Shown here: positions 1-7,187 of the stretch, piece by piece | Numbering within the stretch: position 1 is the stretch's first letter | How the letters are laid out: each line of letters opens with the position of its first letter | NCBI GenBank assembly: GCA_963579925.1 | Contig: CAUZJA010000088.1 | Location: 1 to 10,407 of the forward strand | Length of the DNA: 10,407 nucleotides | Direction: 5' to 3' | Source of the DNA: UBA1151 sp963579925 | GTDB taxonomy: Bacteria > Chloroflexota > Dehalococcoidia > Lucifugimonadales > Lucifugimonadaceae | Notes under the pieces: model-generated | Databases searched by the model: none | Told to the model about the DNA's origin: nothing | Seen by the model: the letters and a program-made list of their open reading frames with translations, nothing else | Program-made: the position numbers and the translations under genes

Positions 1-747
1 GTGCTCTCCAGATCCAAGTCAAGCCAGGCCATTGCACCCGAATGCGGTTTGAGATTTGTCCGGTCATCCTCCGCCTCACTCCCAGTCCCCGTCTTGTCCG
101 CTTTGACTGAACTCTTTCAGGTACCGGTGATCGAGGCGTACGGGATGACTGAGGCCACCCACCAAATGTGCAGCAACCCCCTCCCCCCAGCTGCCAGCAA
201 GCCTGGGTCTGTCGGACTGCCTAGCGGAATCGATCTGTGTGTCCTGGGACCAGATGCAACCGCCCTGGAATCACACGAGCGTGGCGAGATCGCGATCCGA
301 GGTCCGAATGTCATGGCTGGCTACGAAAACAACGATGACGCCAACCGCGATGCGTTTATTTCCGGATGGTTCCGAACGGGAGACGAAGGGTATGTCGATT
401 CCGATGGTTACGTATTCCTAACTGGCCGACTAAAAGAACAGATCAACCGGGGAGGCGAAAAGATCTCTCCGTTGGAGGTCGACTCAGCACTCCTCACCCA
501 TTCTGAGGTCCAACAGGCCGTAACTTTTGCGATACCGCACGACAAACTCGGTGAAGAGGTTGGAGCCGCTGTTGTTCTTTCGTCCGAAGGTGCTGTCACC
601 GCAACCGAACTTCGCGAATTCCTAGCCGAACATCTCGCAGCCTTCAAGGTGCCGAGGAAAATCCTGTTTCTCGAAGAACTCCCCAAGGGACCGACGGGAA
701 AGCTCCAGAGAATCGGCCTGGCTTCTCGACTAGGACTTGAAACCTAG
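1..747 (+). CDS. Acyl-CoA synthetase (AMP-binding family), oxalate--CoA ligase-like, C-terminal part
   Basis: This is the 3' part of an ANL-superfamily adenylating enzyme, which activates a carboxylic acid as acyl-AMP and transfers it to CoA. The 248 visible residues are about half of a usual ~500-residue enzyme. The reading frame is open to base 1, so the GTG there is probably not the start and the P-loop-like A3 motif lies outside the window. Visible motifs (numbered from base 1) are A5 YGMTEATHQM at 47-56, A7 GWFRTGDEGY at 122-131, the hinge and A8 region GRLKEQINRGGEKISP from 142, and the C-terminal A10 lysine K234 in GPTGKLQR. The MTEA-HQM-SNPLPP signature is like that of oxalyl-CoA synthetases (plant AAE3, yeast Pcs60), so oxalate or another short acid is a reasonable substrate guess. 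The gene converges on the minus-strand operon and is not part of it. The family is certain; the substrate is inferred. Confidence 0.9.
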   Translation: MLSRSKSSQAIAPECGLRFVRSSSASLPVPVLSALTELFQVPVIEAYGMTEATHQMCSNPLPPAASKPGSVGLPSGIDLCVLGPDATALESHERGEIAIRGPNVMAGYENNDDANRDAFISGWFRTGDEGYVDSDGYVFLTGRLKEQINRGGEKISPLEVDSALLTHSEVQQAVTFAIPHDKLGEEVGAAVVLSSEGAVTATELREFLAEHLAAFKVPRKILFLEELPKGPTGKLQRIGLASRLGLET

Positions 748-764
748 ACACAACTGTCTTCAAC

Positions 765-797
765 CTCGGTGGCTCACCTGCTCGAAGGTCACCCGAG
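765..797 (+). terminator. Weak candidate hairpin between convergent genes
   Basis: The 41-bp gap between the two convergent genes (748-788) and the last bases of the molybdenum hydroxylase gene contain an imperfect inverted repeat. CTCGG (765-769) can pair with CCGAG (793-797), and inside it ACCT (776-779) can pair with AGGT (786-789) around a 6-base loop. The two stems are separated by unpaired bases. On the + strand it is followed by a mildly T-rich stretch (AATCTGTTT). On the minus strand there is no T-tract. It could help end transcription of the acyl-CoA synthetase gene, but the stem is poor and this is a low-confidence call. Confidence 0.2.
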
Positions 798-3005
798 AAT
801 CTGTTTCACAAGCGCTTCAGGGCGAATCGGCACCCGAGTAACCGCTTCTGGATCCCCGATGGCTCGGGCAACGGCATTTGCGATCGCCGCATACGCTCCC
901 GTGATTCCAGCCTCCCCACAACCCCGCAACCCCAACGGATTCAGCGAACTCGGGTGACCTGTTTCCAAGATCACCGTCATCTCAGGGGACTCCACCGCAC
1001 TAGGAATGGTGTAATCGGCAAACGAGGTGACGATCGGCGAACCATGTTGGTCATAGAGGACCTCCTCTAGCAATGCGCCACCCACAGCTTGAACAGCACC
1101 GCCATATATCTGCCCTCTCACGTTCTCCTCATTGATGCAGGGGCCGATATCAAATCCCAAGACCAGACGTTCCACATTGACCTCTCCGGTTTCCGGGTCG
1201 ATGCGAACCTGAGCTGCGTGCACACCAAAGTCCGCCGAAACTTTGTCAGATTCAAACCTGGCCTCAGCGAACAAGAAACCGCCTTCTTGGGCTGCGGCGA
1301 CTTCGGCAAGAGTGAGAAGTTGTTTCCCCCTAGAGGAGAAAAATGTGCCGTCCGAATACTCCACGTCCTCGCCGCCGAGAGCACTGCCACCCTCGACGAT
1401 CCGACGAGCACTAGCTATAAGTTCCAAGGCTGCCAGGTGCACAGCGTTGCCGCCCATAACGGTCGACCTGCTCGCAAATGTGCCCACCCCTTCACTGCTG
1501 AAATCACTGTCCATCAGGACGTAACGCACCCGCTGGCGGTCCACACCAAGCGAAGTCGCGACAATGGTCTCGAGCACCTCCTCCACGCCTTGGCCTACCG
1601 ACGTGCATCCAGACCGAACTTCGACGCCGCCATCCTCGCCAACTTTGACCGAACCCCATTCCCAAGGACCGAGGCCCGACCTCTCAAGGAAGCATGCGAG
1701 GCCGATCCCAACTCGTTCACCCGCCAACCTTCGGGTCTCCAGAGCATTCCAATCCAAGGAGGAAACCACTTTGTCAAATAGCCCGCCCCAATAGCCCTCG
1801 TCGATTTCCACCACGGGACCTCCGACAAGTGGCTGTCGTCGAATCGGAAGATCCGAATCGCTTATGAGGTTCTTAGATCTCACCTCAGTCGAGTCTCGAC
1901 CGATGGCATTCGCATAGATATCGATGAGGCGCTCACGAACGAAACAGGATTCCACGCGTCCTGGTCCTCGATACGTCCCGGTTGGTGTCCGATCGGTCAG
2001 AACAAGCTCGCAACGAGCATAAGTGTTTTGGATTGAGTAGGGACCGGCGATCATGGTGGCTGTCATCCTTGGTGCGACGACTCCACTTGTCCTCACATAA
2101 GCACCAAGATCAGAGCGGAAGTCGATTCGAATCGCCAAGATACGTCCGTCTTGGTCACCAGCGATAGCGGCACGGTGGGCCTGCTCTCGACCTTGGTTGG
2201 CAGCTAGGAAATGTTCCGATCTCTGCTCGATCCAGCGCACTGGACGACCCAATCGGAGACTTGACCACGGGACCAAAAAGTCTTCCGGGTAGAATTCGCC
2301 GCGCATACCAAACGATCCACCGACGGCTACTTCACGTATCCGAATCGTTTCTGCAGGGATACCTAACTGTCGCGCCAGCTCCGATCGATTCCACTGAGGG
2401 ACTTTCGTCCATCCCCAGATCTCAAGTTGCCCGTTCCCCTTCTCAATATTAGCTACGAGTCCCCGCGGCTCAATTGGTGCCGGGCATTGACGGCCGACCG
2501 AGAACTCCCGCTCGATGACCACGGGAGCCTCGGCAAAGACCTTCCATGGATCACCTTCCAGTCCCTCGAACACGGCCAAGATCTCACCATTATCGAGTCG
2601 CCAGAATCCAGGTTCCGGCTCGATTTCGACCTCGACCGATTCTGCTGCGTCTACTGCCTGAACCAGGCTCTCTGCCAACACGACTGCGACCGGTTCGCCG
2701 ACGTAGTGAACCTTTTGATCAGCCAAGACCGGCTGAACCCGGAAGGTCTCGGGATCGAGCCCGCCTGTGAGCCTGGGCTTTATAAATGGCACGGCCCCAA
2801 ACTCACTCAGTAAATCAGTCGCAGAGAATACGCCCTTGACGCCATCCATTAGAGAGGCGACTGAAGTGTCGATACGGCGAATAACACCGCGTGCAATGGT
2901 CGACCTTACGACGACAAGTGACAACTCTTCAGAAAAGCGAACGTCGCCGACATACCGCGTCTCTCCAGTAACCCCGTTTCGGCTCAATGACGACATCGCA
3001 ACCAC
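789..3005 (-). CDS. Xanthine dehydrogenase/aldehyde oxidase-family molybdopterin-binding subunit
   Basis: This is the large catalytic subunit of a molybdenum hydroxylase, which adds an oxygen from water to an aldehyde or N-heterocycle using the molybdopterin-cytosine cofactor. At 738 residues it has the usual length for a stand-alone large subunit. The N-terminal hammerhead domain starts with VTGETRYVGDV and includes HYVGEPVAVV (100-109). Cofactor-domain motifs follow: GGSFGMR (229-235), TYRGPGR (344-350, with the family's conserved Arg), SVGQGVEE (469-476), ASRSTVMGGNAV (511-522), GQIYGGAVQAVGGALLEE (631-648) and GCGEAG (695-700). E698 in that last motif is the expected catalytic glutamate. 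It lacks the AYRCSFR loop of form I CO dehydrogenase. The GTG start at 3005 directly abuts the TGA of the DUF2848 gene; an ATG at 2998 three codons in is an equally possible start. It is the last gene of the operon. The 2Fe-2S and FAD partner subunits it normally needs are not in the window. Confidence 0.93.
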   Translation of the reverse strand: MVAMSSLSRNGVTGETRYVGDVRFSEELSLVVVRSTIARGVIRRIDTSVASLMDGVKGVFSATDLLSEFGAVPFIKPRLTGGLDPETFRVQPVLADQKVHYVGEPVAVVLAESLVQAVDAAESVEVEIEPEPGFWRLDNGEILAVFEGLEGDPWKVFAEAPVVIEREFSVGRQCPAPIEPRGLVANIEKGNGQLEIWGWTKVPQWNRSELARQLGIPAETIRIREVAVGGSFGMRGEFYPEDFLVPWSSLRLGRPVRWIEQRSEHFLAANQGREQAHRAAIAGDQDGRILAIRIDFRSDLGAYVRTSGVVAPRMTATMIAGPYSIQNTYARCELVLTDRTPTGTYRGPGRVESCFVRERLIDIYANAIGRDSTEVRSKNLISDSDLPIRRQPLVGGPVVEIDEGYWGGLFDKVVSSLDWNALETRRLAGERVGIGLACFLERSGLGPWEWGSVKVGEDGGVEVRSGCTSVGQGVEEVLETIVATSLGVDRQRVRYVLMDSDFSSEGVGTFASRSTVMGGNAVHLAALELIASARRIVEGGSALGGEDVEYSDGTFFSSRGKQLLTLAEVAAAQEGGFLFAEARFESDKVSADFGVHAAQVRIDPETGEVNVERLVLGFDIGPCINEENVRGQIYGGAVQAVGGALLEEVLYDQHGSPIVTSFADYTIPSAVESPEMTVILETGHPSSLNPLGLRGCGEAGITGAYAAIANAVARAIGDPEAVTRVPIRPEALVKQILG

Positions 3006-3674
3006 TCAACCGTTGGCGAATGCGTCCTGGATTCGTATGCCATAAGAGAGATCAAGAGATCTTCCCGTTCTGACATCCGTAATGGACGCTTCGAACCGAT
3101 CTGCATGGCGAATACCACCAACAACAGGAATGGTTCCGGTGAACAGCACGAATCGTTCAGGCTGAACCTGGAAAGGAATCATCTCAAGCAACTCCTCCGG
3201 AGAGAGATTCGCGCTAGCTGGCCCCTCTTGGTAGCGGTGATCCAGGCCACCGACCTCAATATCGCTGACAAGCGAAAGATCATCCCACATGCCTCCCACA
3301 GAGGACAACGGCCACAGCTCATGTCCGATGGGCTTTCTGCACAACTGCTTAGATAAACCAATATCGAGCCGTTCTGCACGTCGATCTGTGTGATCCGAAC
3401 CGACGCCAACATACGCATCACGACCGTCCATGACCAGTACAACCTCAACTTCCCCTGAGGTCTCAGAATGAAGGACATCAATCTGATCACCGACAATCAA
3501 CGCTTCGGGGCTGATATTAAAGAATGCTGGGACAGAGGACGGAGGCGCAATACCTTCTTCCGCCAACTCGGCTATGTGTGCGTCTACCGTGCTTCGATCA
3601 CGCCCTGTGTAGCCCGCGATTACCAGGGCATCCGGAACGAACTCAAACGGCCGGTCGCCGACTAGAAACCTCAT
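3006..3674 (-). CDS. DUF2848 family protein
   Basis: This 222-residue protein is recognised as DUF2848 from the ordered motifs VIAGYTGRD (18-26), PPSSVPAFF (44-52), SGEVEVVL (73-80), VGVGSDHTDR (89-98) and SKQLCRKPIGHELWP (108-122). A FTGTIPVVGG stretch (178-187) near the C-terminus recalls the fumarylacetoacetate hydrolase-like fold to which I believe the family is related. No biochemical function is established to my knowledge. A metal-dependent hydrolase or lyase acting on a small acid is plausible but inferred. It has no signal peptide or membrane segment, so it should be cytoplasmic. The ATG overlaps the TGA of the upstream cupin gene in an ATGA, and its own TGA directly abuts the GTG of the molybdenum hydroxylase, so the three are translationally coupled. 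The length appears complete. Confidence 0.85.
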   Translation of the reverse strand: MRFLVGDRPFEFVPDALVIAGYTGRDRSTVDAHIAELAEEGIAPPSSVPAFFNISPEALIVGDQIDVLHSETSGEVEVVLVMDGRDAYVGVGSDHTDRRAERLDIGLSKQLCRKPIGHELWPLSSVGGMWDDLSLVSDIEVGGLDHRYQEGPASANLSPEELLEMIPFQVQPERFVLFTGTIPVVGGIRHADRFEASITDVRTGRSLDLSYGIRIQDAFANG

Positions 3675-4024
3675 CGCTGTTCCGTGGGGAATCCGTACCG
3701 GAATTCAATCATCAACACGCCTTCCACCGAAGTCCAAGGTCCGTGCGGCATACCTGGTGGTCTACACGCATACATCCCGGCACGAAAGGTTTGCCCCAAG
3801 CGAACATCAGTGAGGTCTCCTGAAACAATATAAACCTCCTCCCAAAACTCATGGGTAAGGGTTCCGTTCGGGGAACTATCTACCCCGGGCGCAAACCTCA
3901 TCAGGCGCGTGTACGCGCCGGACTGTTCATCATGTGAAATAATCTGTTCATCGATTCCCTCGACTGCCCCCCCGGCCGCTTGCCAAGGAACCGAAGGAAT
4001 CTGAAATTCCAGTTCAGGCTTCAT
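3671..4024 (-). CDS. Small single-domain cupin protein
   Basis: This 117-residue protein has one cupin beta-barrel domain. Cupin motif 1 is seen as LTHEFWEEVYIVSGD (56-70), with H58 and E62/E63 as likely metal ligands and G69 in place; the second histidine of the usual HxH is a phenylalanine (F60). Motif 2 matches closely as G83, P89, G91 and H94 in GMYACRPPGMPHGPW. The layout resembles ChrR-like and other small catabolic cupins, which can be isomerases, dioxygenases or sensors. Which one applies here cannot be told. The ATG lies 5 bp after the stop of the M24 gene, with a GAGG about 10 bases upstream, and the stop overlaps the start of the DUF2848 gene. A run of seven G in the coding strand (near 3967-3973) encodes part of the N-terminus, and the frame is intact across it. 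Confidence 0.85.
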   Translation of the reverse strand: MKPELEFQIPSVPWQAAGGAVEGIDEQIISHDEQSGAYTRLMRFAPGVDSSPNGTLTHEFWEEVYIVSGDLTDVRLGQTFRAGMYACRPPGMPHGPWTSVEGVLMIEFRYGFPTEQR

Positions 4025-4029
4025 CTGGT

Positions 4030-5274
4030 TTAGACCTCGTATACTTTCGCCGGAATATGGTTAAGCGATCGAGCACCGTCATCAGTGATTAGAAACGTGT
4101 CGCCCATAAATACGCCTGCGGTAATGTCTTCACTGCAGGGATGGATTTCAACGCAGCAGGCCATATTGGGTTCCAAGATCACGTCTTTGTCTGGGCGATG
4201 CGAAGTGCCTACAAACGGGCCAGCGTCAAGCGGGTTGAAGACCCCGTGAACCAAGGGGGCCACGACCGTATAGCCCCTATCGACAATCACTTGACCTGCT
4301 TCCCGTATATCTTTCGCACAGCAGCCTGGCTTCAGGACAGAAGCAATAGCTTCGTAGGCCTCAAGACAGACATCAAGCATGTCTTGATATCTCGCGTTAG
4401 GTGGACCAAACGTAATTGGTTTACCAGTTTGCGCCTCGTATCCGTGTCCGTCTCGAGCGCCAAGCTCGAGGAGCAAAATATCACCTTGGCAAATCTCCCG
4501 GTTGATAGGTCGTGGTCTTTGAAACGCACTCTTTGGACTATCCATCGATTCGCTCGCAGCAAGAACCATGCAGGGGATTTCGCCGCCTTCGGAAGCGAAG
4601 GTGTTGTAGATGATTCGGAAGAGATCATGTTCTGTCATTCCAGGGCGCAACTCATCCATAATCGCCTGAACCGCTGCATCTCCGATGCGACCCGCCTCCT
4701 CCAGGCAAGCCACTTCCTCTTCCGAATGAACTAACCGCATTTTCCAGAACTCATCGGAATAACAAACAAACTCCGAATTAGGAAAGGATTCGTGCAGATC
4801 ACTCCAGTGATCCGCATGGATAGAAAGATACGGAGCTGGTTTTATTATACCAATACGCGAATTAGTCAAACCCAATTCATTCAAACGATCGACCAAGATG
4901 GTCCGCGTATTTAGAGCGCCTCGGATGTCAGGAATGACCGAACGCGCTAGTCGATCAGGCAACCGAGCATTAAGTCCAAGAATCGCCAGCGTTGGTTCTC
5001 CTTCGCGTGGGAAGATACAGAAGGCATCCAATTCCATAGTTCCCATAAAGTTACTAACCCATCGGATGTTGGCCCAACCTCGTTCCCAGATAGCGCTATT
5101 TCCGGCAATAAGAATACAGTCGAGGTCGTTCGAGGTCATAAAGTCTCGTATCAGCTGGTGCCTACGCTCAAATTCTTTATCTGAGAACGTTGGCCAGTCA
5201 TACTCATCCCGATCGATAGCATGAGGATAAATAATCGACCTAGGGCCAAGTTTGTTAGTGGAATTTGTAGTCAT
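4030..5274 (-). CDS. M24 (Xaa-Pro aminopeptidase/creatinase-fold) family protein with altered active site
   Basis: This 414-residue protein has the two-domain layout of Xaa-Pro peptidases and creatinase. A creatinase N-terminal domain (about 35-180) begins ERRHQLIRDFMTSNDLDCILI and includes WERGWANIRWVSNF. A C-terminal pita-bread domain starts around KMRLVHSEEEVACLEEAGRI. By eye alignment the five canonical M24 metal ligands (D, D, H, E, E) fall at E270, Q282, H343, E376 and G391, so only the histidine and one glutamate are unchanged. The proton-shuttling histidine expected near 245-250 is also absent. Creatinase likewise has a metal-free M24 fold, so this may be a C-N hydrolase or lyase rather than a peptidase. 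The start at 5274 is chosen because a strong GGAGGAG lies 6 bases upstream; upstream in-frame codons would extend it into the GGT-like gene. It follows that gene by 1 bp and precedes the cupin by 5 bp. Confidence 0.85.
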   Translation of the reverse strand: MTTNSTNKLGPRSIIYPHAIDRDEYDWPTFSDKEFERRHQLIRDFMTSNDLDCILIAGNSAIWERGWANIRWVSNFMGTMELDAFCIFPREGEPTLAILGLNARLPDRLARSVIPDIRGALNTRTILVDRLNELGLTNSRIGIIKPAPYLSIHADHWSDLHESFPNSEFVCYSDEFWKMRLVHSEEEVACLEEAGRIGDAAVQAIMDELRPGMTEHDLFRIIYNTFASEGGEIPCMVLAASESMDSPKSAFQRPRPINREICQGDILLLELGARDGHGYEAQTGKPITFGPPNARYQDMLDVCLEAYEAIASVLKPGCCAKDIREAGQVIVDRGYTVVAPLVHGVFNPLDAGPFVGTSHRPDKDVILEPNMACCVEIHPCSEDITAGVFMGDTFLITDDGARSLNHIPAKVYEV

Positions 5275-5275
5275 T

Positions 5276-6820
5276 TCATGCTCCTCCATTAATTGCAATA
5301 GCCACAGCGTCACGACGACCGTCTGCAACTGCATACCATTTTGATGACTCTTTATCGAATCCTGTAACCAAGCAACTACCAAACATATCCACATCATTAG
5401 CATTGCAGGTGTGGATGCTATGGCCTTTCAATTCTAGCGCAGTTGCCATCGCCGGATGAATACCATCCTCTAGATACAACGTATCCTTGGGATGCGGCAG
5501 ACGAGGATTACCGCTCAACCAGCGAGGCTCATCAACGGCCTGTCTGACATCCATGCCTTCCATTATCATGCGGCAGATAACTTGAAAGTTGAACTGCACC
5601 TGGCCGCGGCCTCCAGGAGTGCAGCCCATAGCGCGTGGGATCCCGTCCTCAACGAGCAAATAGGAATGAAGGGTATGAATAGCCCTATCGCCGCCCCTTA
5701 GCCCATCAATACCGATGAGATTATTCGCCAGGCGATCATTCATAATAATACCGCTATCCGGCAGCAGCTGACGTGAACCGAATTCATTGAACAGGCTGTG
5801 GATGATGCTTACTACCATCCCGTGACCATCTGAAACCACCACACACGTAGTGTCGCTGCCGGATGGACTCCAGGTGGAACCCTCGACGCGTCTGCTATAG
5901 ATATCGTCCGCCGCATCCTCAAGCCAATTCTCAGGGATACCAGTTTTCAGGGCCCCCAGCCCATCTGAGAACGCTGCATGCTTGCACCTAACCAAGAGAT
6001 CAATGTCCTCAGGGTCATGCGATGACATTGAATTAGGTTGCAGTTTTTCGAAAAGCATCAATTCCATAAGAAGCACTAATCCCATGGAGACAGGTGGCTG
6101 AGTTGAGACTCTGGTATTGCCAAACTCTGCAACTAGCGGTTCAACGAACTGTACCTGGTGGCGATGAAAGTCCTCGAGGGACAACACCCCACCTTCTTTT
6201 TGAGAATCGCGAACAATAGACTCAGCGATTCTTCCTGCATAGAATGCGCCAACTCCATCTTCTGCTATGGCCTGCAGAGTCGCGCCTAATGACTTTTGTA
6301 TAAACAATGAGCCTTCATTCGAGGGATTCCCATCGAACAGGTTCCTAAGCGCCGAGTCTGGTTCGATTTGTTTTCCAACTCGCTCAAGCATCCCAGTGAG
6401 TGAACCATAGAGCGGAAATCCTTCAACGGCACTTCGAATTGCTGGAGCAAGTACAGCCTTCATGCTCATGCTTCCAAACCGATTAAGCATCAAGTCCCAA
6501 GCAGACGGTGTCCCAGGCACGGAGGGAGATAATGCACCAAACCTTGGTGCAACCTGTCCCTCCAATACCTCCTCTATTCGCAGAGGGGCTCTACCACTGC
6601 CATTTAACGCCCATGTTCCTTGCTCTTCTGAATAAACGAGCGCAAAGAGGTCTCCACCCAGACCGCACGACCCAGGCTCCGCCACACACTGGATGGCAGA
6701 CGCAGAGACTGCTGCATCGACAGCGTTGCCGCCCATACGAAGGCAGTCTGCCGCTGTACGTGCTGCCAGCGGTGAGCCCGCAGCAACCGCGGCATCTCCG
6801 ACTTCAAGAAATGACTGCAA
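5276..6820 (-). CDS. Gamma-glutamyltransferase-family Ntn hydrolase (GGT-like)
   Basis: This 514-residue protein is a self-cleaving N-terminal-nucleophile hydrolase of the GGT family. Family motifs are LAARTAADCLRMGGNAVDAAV (from 18), EPGSCGLGGDLFA (48-60), LSPSVPGTPSAW (97-108) and the cleavage site SDTTCVVVSDGHG (322-334), where T324 is the predicted new N-terminus and nucleophile. After it come SLFNEFGS (342-349) and TPGGRGQVQ (401-409). The TPGG-GQ motif replaces the SS pair of classical GGT, as in YwrD-like members, so the substrate is probably not glutathione. There is no signal peptide, so it should be cytoplasmic, unlike periplasmic GGT. The start is a TTG at 6820, preceded by an in-frame TAA and by two GAGG sites (9 and 3 bases upstream); no other start precedes the conserved N-terminus. 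It overlaps the end of the RidA gene by 17 bp and is followed 1 bp later by the M24 gene. Confidence 0.92.
   Translation of the reverse strand: MQSFLEVGDAAVAAGSPLAARTAADCLRMGGNAVDAAVSASAIQCVAEPGSCGLGGDLFALVYSEEQGTWALNGSGRAPLRIEEVLEGQVAPRFGALSPSVPGTPSAWDLMLNRFGSMSMKAVLAPAIRSAVEGFPLYGSLTGMLERVGKQIEPDSALRNLFDGNPSNEGSLFIQKSLGATLQAIAEDGVGAFYAGRIAESIVRDSQKEGGVLSLEDFHRHQVQFVEPLVAEFGNTRVSTQPPVSMGLVLLMELMLFEKLQPNSMSSHDPEDIDLLVRCKHAAFSDGLGALKTGIPENWLEDAADDIYSRRVEGSTWSPSGSDTTCVVVSDGHGMVVSIIHSLFNEFGSRQLLPDSGIIMNDRLANNLIGIDGLRGGDRAIHTLHSYLLVEDGIPRAMGCTPGGRGQVQFNFQVICRMIMEGMDVRQAVDEPRWLSGNPRLPHPKDTLYLEDGIHPAMATALELKGHSIHTCNANDVDMFGSCLVTGFDKESSKWYAVADGRRDAVAIAINGGA
5281..5287 (-). promoter_or_regulatory. 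Shine-Dalgarno site fixing the M24 start
   Basis: On the minus strand the bases read GGAGGAG, then six bases (CATGAA), then the ATG at 5274. This is the strongest ribosome binding site seen in the window. It lies inside the last codons of the GGT-like gene, so the M24 protein should be translated well from the shared message, and it argues against the longer in-frame starts further upstream. Confidence 0.7.
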
Positions 6821-7184
6821 TTACCTCAACCTCAATTAGCATTTCGGAGTTCTTCAGATGGGAAACAAAGACCGAAGACCGAGCAGGAAGTGGTTCCGGA
6901 AAGCTCTTAACCCACTCTTCGTTTAGTGGTTTGGTATCTGTACCCGACTTCAGATAGACCGTTGCCTTTACTACTTCAGCCATTGACGAGCCAGCCTCAT
7001 TTAGAACTCCTTCTATATTCCGAAGGGCCCATTCGGTCTGCTCTCGTATACCGCCCATCTGGCCTGTCTCCCGATTTCTTCCTGCTTGTCCAGCAGTAAA
7101 AACAAGGTTTCCAATCCGAATCGCTTGATTGAACGGACCAGTGGGTGTCGGGGCGTCATCTGTCTCGATGGGGATCTTAGTCAT
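6804..7184 (-). CDS. RidA/YjgF/UK114 family protein (enamine/imine deaminase-like)
   Basis: This 126-residue protein has the normal length of RidA proteins, trimers that hydrolyse reactive enamine/imine intermediates to keto compounds and ammonia. Visible family features are APTPTGPFNQAIRIGNLVFTAGQ (from 11), QTEWALRNIEGVLNEAGSS (49-67), KATVYL (73-78), PARSSV (100-105) with the substrate-carboxylate arginine R102, and IEVEVIAV (117-124) with E118 matching the catalytic-water glutamate of E. coli RidA. The tyrosine of the usual GPY motif is F18, and the cysteine after the Arg-Ser pair is S104. RidA-family paralogues are common inside catabolic operons, where they act on one pathway intermediate. 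The ATG lies 3 bp after the stop of the OppF-like gene, and its end overlaps the GGT-like start by 17 bp. Confidence 0.93.
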   Translation of the reverse strand: MTKIPIETDDAPTPTGPFNQAIRIGNLVFTAGQAGRNRETGQMGGIREQTEWALRNIEGVLNEAGSSMAEVVKATVYLKSGTDTKPLNEEWVKSFPEPLPARSSVFVSHLKNSEMLIEVEVIAVIS

Positions 7185-7187
7185 AGA

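Noticed and set aside
1089..1781. 230-residue open frame on the + strand opposite the molybdenum hydroxylase gene
   Set aside because: It is antisense to a gene with clear family motifs along its whole length, the predicted protein has no recognisable domain, and codon bias of the real gene explains the open frame.
3967..3973. Run of seven C (a similar run occurs near 10247-10253) as a possible slippage or frameshift site
   Set aside because: Both surrounding frames (cupin and DppB-type permease) read through intact with normal family sequence, so there is no evidence of programmed or erroneous frameshifting.
4141..4734. 197-residue open frame on the + strand opposite the M24-like gene
   Set aside because: It is antisense to a well-supported gene, shows no family motif, and has no convincing ribosome binding site.
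6508..6957. 149-residue + strand frame spanning the RidA/GGT junction
   Set aside because: It runs antisense across two recognised genes and its composition is typical of a shadow frame.
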